Shown here in pieces: positions 54,301-61,440 of a stretch of 64,000 nucleotides of DNA; the first letter of the stretch is position 1, and each line of letters begins with the position of its first letter. Location of the stretch: the NCBI RefSeq assembly GCF_014126825.1, contig NZ_CP059900.1:3858954-3922953 (forward strand), given 5' to 3'. Under the pieces are notes generated by a model, which made no database searches, was not told where the DNA came from, and saw only the letters and a list, made by a program, of their open reading frames with translations. The position numbers were made by a program, and so were the translations under genes. The stretch comes from Tomitella gaofuii (GTDB lineage Bacteria; Actinomycetota; Actinomycetes; Mycobacteriales; Mycobacteriaceae).

Positions 54301-54516
54301 CTTCACACCGACGAGACCGTCACGGCAATCTCCGTCGGCAGATGCGATTCGTTGGCACTCACCGCCGACGGCGCCGTGGCCGGGTGGGGTCTCAACAGTT
54401 CGGCGCAGATCGGCCCGACGTTGAGCGTGCCGCCGGAACTGTCGGGCGGGAACGACGGTGGGATGCCCGGGGTCGGCAGCCTCAGCGATGCGCTGGGAGA
54501 CCTGCCCCGAAGCTGA
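54301..54516 (+). pseudogene. Orphan RCC1-repeat fragment
   Basis: A 71-codon open stretch after an in-frame TGA (54298). It reads TDETVTAISVGRCDSLALTA, then DGAVAGWGLNSSAQIGP, a full RCC1 beta-propeller blade, then a Gly-rich end GVGSLSDALGDLPRS. It has no ATG, and one blade cannot make a propeller, so it is probably a remnant of a larger gene. It fills most of the 381-bp gap between the cyclopropane synthase and the next gene. Confidence 0.6.
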
Positions 54517-54583
54517 CGCGACACTTCCGCACTCCCCCACCGGGCCGTGGGGAAGCGTAAAGGTCGACAACCACACCCTTCGC

Positions 54584-54589
54584 TACTGT
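54584..54589 (+). promoter_or_regulatory. -10 box (leaderless)
   Basis: TACTGT, 7 nt before the ATG at 54597. Confidence 0.5.
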
Positions 54590-54596
54590 AGATCGC

Positions 54597-55046
54597 ATGT
54601 ACAAGATCATGCTGGCGCTGCACCTGGTGTTCGCCATCTTCGCCATCGGCCCGCTGATCCACGCGACCACGACCGCCTCGCGCGGGCTGCGCACCGGCGA
54701 CGCCGGCGCCGTCGCCACGTCGTCCAAGTCCACGCGGATCTACTCGTACGCGTCGTTCCTGGCGGTGATCTTCGGTTTCGGGCTCATGTCGTCGAAGTAC
54801 CCCTGGAACGATCAGACGGTGGCGTCGTTCTCCGAGCCGTGGATCTGGATCTCGCTGATCCTGTGGTTCGTCGCCATCGTCGTCGCGCTCATCGTGGTGG
54901 TGCCCGCGCTCGACTCGGCGGTCGAGAAGCTCAAGGCCGGCGAATCCGCGTCGGCGCTGATCGGCAAGGTCGCCGGATCCGGCGGAGCGATCGCGCTGCT
55001 GTTCCTGGCGACGGTGTTCCTCATGGTCTACAAGCCGGGGGCCTGA
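54597..55046 (+). CDS. DUF2269-like integral membrane protein
   Basis: 149 residues, four helices. The start MYKIMLALHLVFAIFAIGPL has the family His; further helices are YASFLAVIFGFGLM, WIWISLILWFVAIVVALIVV and SGGAIALLFLATVFLMV. Function unknown. Leaderless start by TACTGT seven bases upstream. It converges with the maleylpyruvate-isomerase-like gene. Confidence 0.8.
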   Translation: MYKIMLALHLVFAIFAIGPLIHATTTASRGLRTGDAGAVATSSKSTRIYSYASFLAVIFGFGLMSSKYPWNDQTVASFSEPWIWISLILWFVAIVVALIVVVPALDSAVEKLKAGESASALIGKVAGSGGAIALLFLATVFLMVYKPGA

Positions 55047-55069
55047 GCCGGGATTTTCGGCAGGGTCGC

Positions 55070-55705
55070 TCAGTACGGCCAGCTCGGCACCGCGGGCAGA
55101 CCCTCGCTGGTGGGGCGCCCGATCAGCCAGGCGAGCAGTTCCGCCTCCGGCAGGTCGGGCGCCTCGCCGTCCCATCCGGTGCCGCGCAGCGCGGGCAGCT
55201 CGGTGGCCAGGGTGCGCGTGACGAACGCGGCCGGCCAGTCCGCGGGGGCGTACCCCAGGCCCAGGTCCACATGGTGGATCTCCAGCTCACGCCACCGCAG
55301 CACCGGGATCATCCGCGCTGGCACCGTGTGCTTCCAGCGGATGTCCGTGTCCAGCGATGCGGCGTCGATGCTCCCCATCGCCCGGGCCGCCCGCACACCG
55401 GAGAATTGCAGGTCCGCCCGCAGCAGCTCCACCGGCCGGTCTGCGCCCTCCTCGATCGCCGCCGCCCGCGCCTCCGGCCCGCCCGGGTACATCTCCGGCG
55501 CCGGTGCGCCGTCGATGACGCCGCGCGCGAACCGCCACATCGCGTCCGCATTGCGCGCCAGGTGCGTCACCACGTGCCCCCGCGTCCACCCCGGAAGCCG
55601 CGACGCCTCCCGCGCCTGCTGCTCGGTCATGCCGGCGAGTGTGGCCCGCAGCCGCTCCCCCGACGCGCGCACCTCGTCGACCAGTTCGTCGAAGTCGTCG
55701 CCCAT
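55070..55705 (-). CDS. Maleylpyruvate isomerase/DinB-like mycothiol-dependent protein
   Basis: 211 residues. The four-helix DinB-like start is clear: SRLPGWTRGHVVTHLARNADAMWRF with a metal His, and RWRELEIHHVDLGLG with two more. The C-terminal part fits the mycothiol-dependent maleylpyruvate isomerase family. It may isomerise or conjugate small electrophiles with mycothiol. TAGCCT lies six bases before the ATG (leaderless). A partial copy of its 5' end exists at 56843-56898. Confidence 0.88.
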   Translation of the reverse strand: MGDDFDELVDEVRASGERLRATLAGMTEQQAREASRLPGWTRGHVVTHLARNADAMWRFARGVIDGAPAPEMYPGGPEARAAAIEEGADRPVELLRADLQFSGVRAARAMGSIDAASLDTDIRWKHTVPARMIPVLRWRELEIHHVDLGLGYAPADWPAAFVTRTLATELPALRGTGWDGEAPDLPEAELLAWLIGRPTSEGLPAVPSWPY

Positions 55706-55723
55706 GCACCGAGGCTATCGCCG
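55668..55723. repeat. Duplicated 5' end of the isomerase-like gene, copy 1
   Basis: Shares CGCACCTCGTCGACC, equal spacing of 21 bp, and ATGCACCGAGGCTATCGCCG with 56843-56898. It covers the promoter and first 12 codons. Confidence 0.85.
55712..55717 (-). promoter_or_regulatory. -10 box of the isomerase-like gene (leaderless)
   Basis: TAGCCT on the minus strand, 6 nt before the ATG. The same box is preserved in the duplicate at 56887-56892. Confidence 0.55.
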
Positions 55724-55775
55724 GGCGGCGCGTCTTCCGCGGAACCGCCGTCATCGTGAAGCCGTGCCGCGTAAT

Positions 55776-55818
55776 CTGCGCAGTTTCGCCGCAGAATCAC
55801 TGCAGTCTCGCGTAGCCT
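55776..55818 (+). promoter_or_regulatory. Promoter with CTGCGCAG/CTGCAG repeats before the antitoxin gene
   Basis: CTGCGCAG at 55776, CGCAG at 55790 and CTGCAG at 55800 precede TAGCCT (55813-55818), which is 7 nt before the ATG. The repeats could be the antitoxin's operator. Confidence 0.4.
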
Positions 55819-55825
55819 GGGAGAT

Positions 55826-56308
55826 ATGGAAACCGCATACGAAAGGGGCACGGCGACGACGCGGAAGCGTCGCGCGGCAGCCCCCGATGGCGCGGCCAAG
55901 ACCAGAATGAAGCCGGGGCAGGCCACCGGGGGCAAGTTCAAGATCACGTCGGCGTCGCCATCCCGCGCGAAGAAAGGCCGCTCTGGTCTTCGCGGCGAGG
56001 CTCAGCGAATTGCGGCAGTCCTGCCGGCAGACGTCATCGCCGATGCGGTGGGGGTCAGTACACGCACGGTGCACGCCTGGGTCACGGGCGGCACGACGCC
56101 GACGGGTGTGCGTGCGCGGCGCCTGGCTGAGCTCAGCGCTGTCAACGAACGCATCGGCCGTGTCCTCAACGAGGACTACATCCCCGTATGGTTGATCAAG
56201 CCGAATGCAGCACTTGACGAGCAGACTCCGGTGGAAGCCATCGCGGCAGGCGAATCCCGGGAAGTGCTGCGGCTGATCAGCAGCCTCGAATCGCCCGGCG
56301 CCGCATAA
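55826..56308 (+). CDS. Antitoxin of Xre/MbcA/ParS family
   Basis: 160 residues. A basic N-terminal ~50 residues (Lys/Arg/Ala-rich) leads into a helix-turn-helix: ADVIADAVGVSTRTVHAWVTG. The C-terminal part is a toxin-binding DUF2384 domain: NERIGRVLNEDYIPVWLIKP and TPVEAIAAGESREVLRLI. It should neutralise the RES toxin encoded 6 bp downstream and repress the operon. ATG with TAGCCT seven bases upstream and GGGAG close by. Confidence 0.88.
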   Translation: METAYERGTATTRKRRAAAPDGAAKTRMKPGQATGGKFKITSASPSRAKKGRSGLRGEAQRIAAVLPADVIADAVGVSTRTVHAWVTGGTTPTGVRARRLAELSAVNERIGRVLNEDYIPVWLIKPNAALDEQTPVEAIAAGESREVLRLISSLESPGAA

Positions 56309-56314
56309 CTGCCG

Positions 56315-56839
56315 GTGCGCTTCGACGTTGAAGCCACCACCGTCTCCGGCGCATGGTGGCGCCACATCCCCGGCTGCGGACGCCCCTCTTACCGTCCGCA
56401 GCCGCCGTCGGACAACCGGTGGCAGCGCGGCACCGTGGTCGACGCGCTCTATCTTTCGGGTGACCGGGATGGCATGTGGGCCGAGTGGTATCGGCACCTC
56501 GCCGAGCTCGGAATACCGCCGGCCGAGACGCTGCCGAGGGACGTATGGGAGTACAACGTCGCCACGCTCACTGTCGCCGACCTGTCCACAGAGGAACGTC
56601 TCGACGGGGTCGACCTCCCGCCGCCGTCCCCAGACCGGAAGGAGTGGCGGCGGTTTCAGCGCGTCGGTGAAAAACTGCACGCACAAGGGTTCTCCGGGCT
56701 GGTCACGATCAGCGCCGCTCGCCGGCAAAGCCTCGTCTTGGCCGTATTCCTCGGATCCGGGCTCCCCGCGGGGTTGACGGCGGTGCAGCATACGCGCGTC
56801 GACGCCGTCCCGCCCCCGCCGCGCGGAATGGTCACCTGA
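56315..56839 (+). CDS. RES-domain toxin (NAD+-degrading, MbcT-like)
   Basis: 174 residues. RES features: WWRHIPGCGRPSYRP, the conserved Arg in NRWQRGTVVDALYLS, the Glu-bearing helix DRDGMWAEWYRHL, and the Ser near SAARRQSLVLAVF. RES toxins cleave NAD+ (hydrolysis or phosphorolysis) and stop growth. GTG start 6 bp after the antitoxin stop. Order antitoxin-toxin is the usual one. The gene ends three bp before the truncated duplicate of the isomerase-like gene. Confidence 0.82.
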   Translation: MRFDVEATTVSGAWWRHIPGCGRPSYRPQPPSDNRWQRGTVVDALYLSGDRDGMWAEWYRHLAELGIPPAETLPRDVWEYNVATLTVADLSTEERLDGVDLPPPSPDRKEWRRFQRVGEKLHAQGFSGLVTISAARRQSLVLAVFLGSGLPAGLTAVQHTRVDAVPPPPRGMVT

Positions 56840-56842
56840 CGG

Positions 56843-56880
56843 CGCACCTCGTCGACCGGCATCCGGTAATCGGCATCCAT
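56843..56880 (-). pseudogene. Truncated duplicate of the isomerase-like gene 5' end
   Basis: On the minus strand it encodes MDADYRMPVDEVRR, against MGDDFDELVDEVRA in the intact gene, then similarity stops. The matching upstream promoter (to 56898) is kept. Confidence 0.75.
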
Positions 56881-56898
56881 GCACCGAGGCTATCGCCG
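56843..56898. repeat. Duplicated 5' end of the isomerase-like gene, copy 2
   Basis: See 55668-55723. The two copies are in the same orientation, 1175 bp apart, with the toxin-antitoxin genes between them. Confidence 0.85.
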
Positions 56899-57082
56899 CG
56901 CGGTACGTTCTTCGGTGCCCGCGCGCCCCGGATCACCGAAAAACGCACCGCACGATGCTGAACTGGCCGCGCCCGGGTGTCGCCTCTTCCGCTCCACAGG
57001 CGAACTCGATACGTTTCAATGGCCGGGCGGACACCCGCCCAATTCACCGCATGCAGGGCCCGCCCGACCCCGAGGAGCGCAG

Positions 57083-58744
57083 ATGACCCAAGACGCCGAC
57101 GTGATCGTGGTGGGGGCCGGGTTGGCCGGCCTGGTCGCCACCTACGAGCTCACCCGCGCGGGCAAGCGGGTGCTGGTCGTGGACCAGGAGAACGAGGCGA
57201 ACCTGGGCGGCCAGGCGTTCTGGTCGCTCGGCGGGATCTTCCTGGTCAACAGTCCCGAGCAGCGGCGCATGGGCATCAAGGACTCCTACGACCTGGCGCT
57301 GCAGGACTGGAGCGGCTCGGCCGGGTTCGACCGCGACGACCAGGACCGCTGGCCGCGGCAGTGGGCCCAGGCCTACGTGCAGTTCGCGGCGGGAGAGAAA
57401 CGCGCCTACATGCACGACCTGGGCATGCGGTTCATGCCCACGGTCGGTTGGGCGGAGCGTGGGCGCGGCACCGCCCTGGACCACGGCAACTCGGTGCCCC
57501 GCTTCCACATCTCGTGGGGCACCGGCCCCGAGGTGGTGCGCATCTTCGCCGAGCCCGTGATGGCGGCGGCCAAGCGGGGGCTGGTCTCCTTCCGGCACCG
57601 GCACCAGGTGGACGAGGTGATCACCTCGGACGGCGCCGCGGTGGGCGTGCGCGGCACCGTCCTGGCCCCGTCCACCGAATCGCGGGGCGTCAAGTCCAAC
57701 CGGGACCGGGCCGGGGAGTTCGAACTGCGGGCGCAGGCGGTGGTGGTGACCTCCGGCGGCATCGGCGGCAACCAGGAGCTGGTGCGCAAGAACTGGCCCG
57801 TCGACCGGCTTGGGCGCATGCCGCAGAACATGATCTGCGGGGTCCCCGCGCACGTCGACGGCCGCATGCTGGAGATCACCGAGAACGCGGGCGGCCACAT
57901 CGTCAACCGCGACCGCATGTGGCACTACACCGAGGGCATCGTCAACTGGGACCCCGTCTGGCCGGACCACGGCATCCGCATCATCCCCGGGCCGTCGTCA
58001 CTGTGGCTCGACGCCGAGGGCAAACGCCTGCCGACGCCGCTGTTCCCCGGGTTCGACACGCTCGGCACTCTCAAGCACATCCTGGGCACGGGGCACGACC
58101 ACACGTGGTTCATCCTCACGCAGTCGATCATCGAGAAGGAATTCGCGCTCTCGGGCTCCGAGCAGAACCCCGACATGACCGGCAAGGACCTCAAGCTGCT
58201 GCTGGGGCGCGTGGGCAAGGGCGCCCCGGGCCCGGTGGACAGCTTCATGCGTTACGGCGAGGACTTCGTGGTGCGTGACGACCTGCGCGCGCTCGTCGAC
58301 GGCATGAACGCCATCGGCTCGGGCCCCACGCTCGACTACGCACAGGTGGAGCGCGAGGTGCTGGCCCGCGACCGCGAGCTCGACAACACCTACTCCAAGG
58401 ACCTGCAGCTCATGGCCGTGCGCAACGCACGAAGTTACCTGGCGGACAAGGTCACGCGGGTGGCCCGGCCGCACAAGCTGCTCGACCCGGCGCACGGCCC
58501 GCTGATCGCGGTGCGGCTGCACCTGCTCACCCGCAAGACGTTGGGCGGCCTCGAGACCAACCTGGATTCGCAGGTCATGCGGTCCGACGGCACAGCTTTC
58601 GACGGGCTCTACGCGGCCGGGGAGGTCGCCGGGTTCGGCGGCGGCGGGATGCACGGGTACAACGCGCTGGAGGGGACGTTCCTGGGCGGGTGCATCTTCT
58701 CCGGCCGGGCCGCGGGGCGGGCGCTGGCGCGCGACTTGGGATAG
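57083..58744 (+). CDS. FAD-binding dehydrogenase (Rv0785-like, KstD-related)
   Basis: 553 residues. N-terminal FAD loop DVIVVGAGLAGLVATYELTRAG and ATG-loop VVVTSGGIGGNQELV; C-terminal FAD contact GLYAAGEVAGFGGGGMHGYNALEG. This is the fumarate-reductase/3-ketosteroid-dehydrogenase superfamily, in the subgroup of Rv0785 as I remember it; the substrate is unknown. GAGGAG lies 5 nt before the ATG. The 184 bp upstream to the duplicated repeat show no gene. Confidence 0.88.
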   Translation: MTQDADVIVVGAGLAGLVATYELTRAGKRVLVVDQENEANLGGQAFWSLGGIFLVNSPEQRRMGIKDSYDLALQDWSGSAGFDRDDQDRWPRQWAQAYVQFAAGEKRAYMHDLGMRFMPTVGWAERGRGTALDHGNSVPRFHISWGTGPEVVRIFAEPVMAAAKRGLVSFRHRHQVDEVITSDGAAVGVRGTVLAPSTESRGVKSNRDRAGEFELRAQAVVVTSGGIGGNQELVRKNWPVDRLGRMPQNMICGVPAHVDGRMLEITENAGGHIVNRDRMWHYTEGIVNWDPVWPDHGIRIIPGPSSLWLDAEGKRLPTPLFPGFDTLGTLKHILGTGHDHTWFILTQSIIEKEFALSGSEQNPDMTGKDLKLLLGRVGKGAPGPVDSFMRYGEDFVVRDDLRALVDGMNAIGSGPTLDYAQVEREVLARDRELDNTYSKDLQLMAVRNARSYLADKVTRVARPHKLLDPAHGPLIAVRLHLLTRKTLGGLETNLDSQVMRSDGTAFDGLYAAGEVAGFGGGGMHGYNALEGTFLGGCIFSGRAAGRALARDLG

Positions 58745-58792
58745 CGGCCGAACGCGCCGAGGAATCCGCCTGAACGCCGACCACAGCGGCGG

Positions 58793-58849
58793 CTACTCAG
58801 CAGTAGGGGTACGGCCGCGCCGCGGATCCGTACCCGTACTGCTGAGTAG
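58793..58849. repeat. Palindromic repeat, family 2, copy 2 (between convergent genes)
   Basis: 22-bp arms with one mismatch, 13-nt loop; the right arm core ACCCGTACTGCTGAGTA is identical to that of copy 1. It can end both flanking transcripts. Confidence 0.85.
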
Positions 58850-58870
58850 GCGCGGAAACGGGCGGGGCCC

Positions 58871-60280
58871 TCACTCCCCTGGCAGCCAGGCCCCGTGCAG
58901 CCCCGCCGGCACCCGGTGCGGCAGCCGCACCCGGGCGCGCGGGCCCGCGGCCGGCTCCTCGCCGTCGAACACGTGGAACCAGCTGGTCCGGTCACTGCGA
59001 TCGGTGACGATGCAGCCCCAGTAGTGCGCCCCATCGTCGGCGGGCAGGTGCACGGGTTCGCCGAACGACAGCGCAGCGTCGCCCCACGTGACGCCCGCAC
59101 CCGTGTCGAGGTCGTACCACCGGAGCAGGTCCGCGTCGCCGCCGACGAGGTCCGATCCGTCGCTCTCGCCCACCGTCGCCACCTGACGGTGGGGACGCCC
59201 GATGAGGCGGTCGTCGATGCGCGGGAACTCCATGGTCCCGCCGGCCACCTCGGTGCGCGTCATCCGCCCCGTCGCCGGGTCCAGCACCGCCCGCACCAGG
59301 GCGCTGGCGGCCGGTTCCTGCGCTCCGACCACGATCCCCGGGTGGTCCCACTGGACGTAGTCAAGCACCACCGTGCCGTCACCGGCGTCGTAGGCGTTCG
59401 CGGTGTGCCACATCCAGAACGCCTCGTCGGCGCACCAGCGCACCGGCGAGCCGTCGCGGGGGATGAGCGCGATCCGCGCCCCCGCCTCCGGATGCCACTG
59501 CAGCACCGACCCGCCCGCCATGGCCGCGGAGATGTCGAACACCAGCGGGCATACCGGCACCACCAGATACGTCGCGGTGAGCGCCATGTCGTGGATCATC
59601 ACGGGTGCGTCGAGGCCGTCCACCGTCGTCACCGGTCGCGTGGGCACGCCGTCCCGTCCGATGGCCGTCCACGTGAGGTACGGCGCCTCGAGCGAGTAGC
59701 AGAACGAGAACATCTCCCCCGTCGCCGGATCCACCTTGGGGTGCGCGGTGAGCCCGGCCGGCACGGCGCCGTCGAAGGTCTCCTTGCACACCGTGCGCAG
59801 GTCTGCCGGGTCGAGGCGGAACGGCGGGGCCGATTCGGCGAGAGCCAGCAGCCGCCCGCCGTGCCGGACGACGTTGATGTCCGGCAGGTCGCGGTCGCTG
59901 TAGGCCAGGTCGTCGCCGACCAGCTCCGGGCCCGGCCGGTAGGGCGTCATGATCCCCGGCCACAGTGCACGCCCCGCCGCCTCCTCCGCGACCAGCGCCG
60001 GGGTGCGGACGAAGGCGTTGCGGTACCGCGCGCGTCCGCCGTCGAGCTCGATGCGGTGCACCATGGCGTCGCCGTCGATCGGGTACAAGTACGACCCGAT
60101 GGGGTCGAAGCGCATGTTGGGGCCGTTGCGCAGGTAGCTGCCGCGCAGCGTGGTGGGCAGCTCGCCCTGCACCTCGAGCTCCACGGCGTCGATCTCGGCG
60201 CGCTGCGGCTCGAAAACCCCCCGCAGGTGCGGGTTCGTGGCCGGGTCCACCGGGGCGGGCAACTCGTCGAATGCGGTCAT
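58871..60280 (-). CDS. Carotenoid cleavage oxygenase (RPE65 family)
   Basis: 469 residues, seven-bladed propeller type. The four iron-binding His are visible in AGLTAHPKVDP, VMIHDMALTATY, FWMWHTANAYDAG and PAGLHGAWLPG; the family start is LRGSYLRNGPNMRFDP. It splits a carotenoid or stilbene-like double bond with O2. No carotenoid synthesis genes are in the window. GAGGAG lies 6 nt before the ATG. Divergent from the F420-type oxidoreductase. Confidence 0.93.
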   Translation of the reverse strand: MTAFDELPAPVDPATNPHLRGVFEPQRAEIDAVELEVQGELPTTLRGSYLRNGPNMRFDPIGSYLYPIDGDAMVHRIELDGGRARYRNAFVRTPALVAEEAAGRALWPGIMTPYRPGPELVGDDLAYSDRDLPDINVVRHGGRLLALAESAPPFRLDPADLRTVCKETFDGAVPAGLTAHPKVDPATGEMFSFCYSLEAPYLTWTAIGRDGVPTRPVTTVDGLDAPVMIHDMALTATYLVVPVCPLVFDISAAMAGGSVLQWHPEAGARIALIPRDGSPVRWCADEAFWMWHTANAYDAGDGTVVLDYVQWDHPGIVVGAQEPAASALVRAVLDPATGRMTRTEVAGGTMEFPRIDDRLIGRPHRQVATVGESDGSDLVGGDADLLRWYDLDTGAGVTWGDAALSFGEPVHLPADDGAHYWGCIVTDRSDRTSWFHVFDGEEPAAGPRARVRLPHRVPAGLHGAWLPGE

Positions 60281-60407
60281 CGTCTCTCCTCGAAAGGTGC
60301 CGTCCGGCGACGTCGGCTCCGATTATGCGCGCGCAACGGCGCCGTCATGCGGGTTCCGGCGATTCCGCGGCGGGCATTTGTCCCACTGATCACATACCGC
60401 GCACCCA

Positions 60408-60431
60408 CTGGACACCAGTCCGGCCTAGCAT
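60408..60431 (+). promoter_or_regulatory. Operator-like palindrome and -10 box before the LLM oxidoreductase
   Basis: CTGGAC-ACCA-GTCCGG (one mismatch between arms) followed by TAGCAT at 60426. It resembles a TetR-type site placed over the promoter. Confidence 0.4.
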
Positions 60432-60482
60432 GGCGCGACGGACCGGATATCCGATGACCCCCCACGACCCCGGGAGCAGCGC

Positions 60483-61358
60483 GTGCGATTCACCTTTGCC
60501 GATGCCATGACGGACCCTCAGTACTACGTGCCCTTGGCGCAGGCCGCCGAGGACGCGGGCTACCACTCGTTCGCCGTGGCGGACAGCATCTGCTACCCCG
60601 AGGTCTCCGACTCCACCTACCCGTACACCCCGGACGGCAGCCGCGAGTTCCTGGAGAACAAGCCGTTCATCGAGGCGTTCATCCTCATCACGGCGATGGC
60701 GCAGGCCACCGAGCGGATCCGCTTCGTCCCGTTCGTGCTCAAGCTGCCGGTGCGTCCGCCCGTGCTCGTCGCCAAGCAGGCCGCGTCCATCGCCGCGCTC
60801 TACGACAACCGCTTGAGCCTGGGCGTGGGTCTGAGCCCCTGGCCGGAGGACTTCGACGTGATGGGGGTGCCGTTCCCCAAGCGCGGCAAGCGGATGAACG
60901 AGGCCATGCAGATCATCCGCGGGCTGACCTCCGGCGGGTACTTCGAGCACCACGGCGAGATCTACGACCTGCAGTCGATCAAGATCAACCCGGTGCCCAC
61001 CAAGCCGGTCCCCATGCTGGTCGGCGGCCACAGCGACGCCGCGCTGCGCCGGGCCGTCCGCCTGGGTGACGGATGGATGCACGCCGGCGGCAAGACCGAC
61101 GAGCTCGACGAGATCCTCACCCGCCTGGCCGCGGTGCGCAAGGCGGAGGGCAAGGAGGACGATCCGTTCGAGATCCACGTGGCGTCCATCGACGCGTTCT
61201 CCGTGGACGGGGTCAAGCGTCTCGAAGACAAGGGCGTGACCGATGTGACGGTCGGGTTCCGCATGCCGTACCAGATGGAGCAGGACACCCAGCCGCTGGA
61301 GGAGAAGATCACCGCGCTACGGAAGTTCTCCGACAAGGTCATCGCCCGGTGCGGCTGA
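60483..61358 (+). CDS. LLM-class (F420-dependent-type) oxidoreductase
   Basis: 291 residues, luciferase-like TIM barrel: MRFTFADAMTDPQYYVPLAQ, NRLSLGVGLSPWPEDFDVMG, PVPMLVGGHSDAALRRAVR and GDGWMHAGGK. In actinobacteria these usually use F420, but flavin cannot be excluded. Substrate unknown. GTG start with GGGAG 6 nt upstream. It may share a regulator with the divergent carotenoid oxygenase through the palindrome between them. Confidence 0.88.
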   Translation: MRFTFADAMTDPQYYVPLAQAAEDAGYHSFAVADSICYPEVSDSTYPYTPDGSREFLENKPFIEAFILITAMAQATERIRFVPFVLKLPVRPPVLVAKQAASIAALYDNRLSLGVGLSPWPEDFDVMGVPFPKRGKRMNEAMQIIRGLTSGGYFEHHGEIYDLQSIKINPVPTKPVPMLVGGHSDAALRRAVRLGDGWMHAGGKTDELDEILTRLAAVRKAEGKEDDPFEIHVASIDAFSVDGVKRLEDKGVTDVTVGFRMPYQMEQDTQPLEEKITALRKFSDKVIARCG

Positions 61359-61428
61359 TCCCCCGCCCGGTGGGGCCGACGTGAACGATCCCACCGGTCA
61401 CGGCGTGGCGGCCGACGCACGCAACCGT

Positions 61429-61434
61429 TAGCTT
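61429..61434 (+). promoter_or_regulatory. -10 box of adenylate cyclase 2 (leaderless)
   Basis: TAGCTT, 6 nt before the ATG at 61441. Confidence 0.55.
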
Positions 61435-61440
61435 GGGTGT

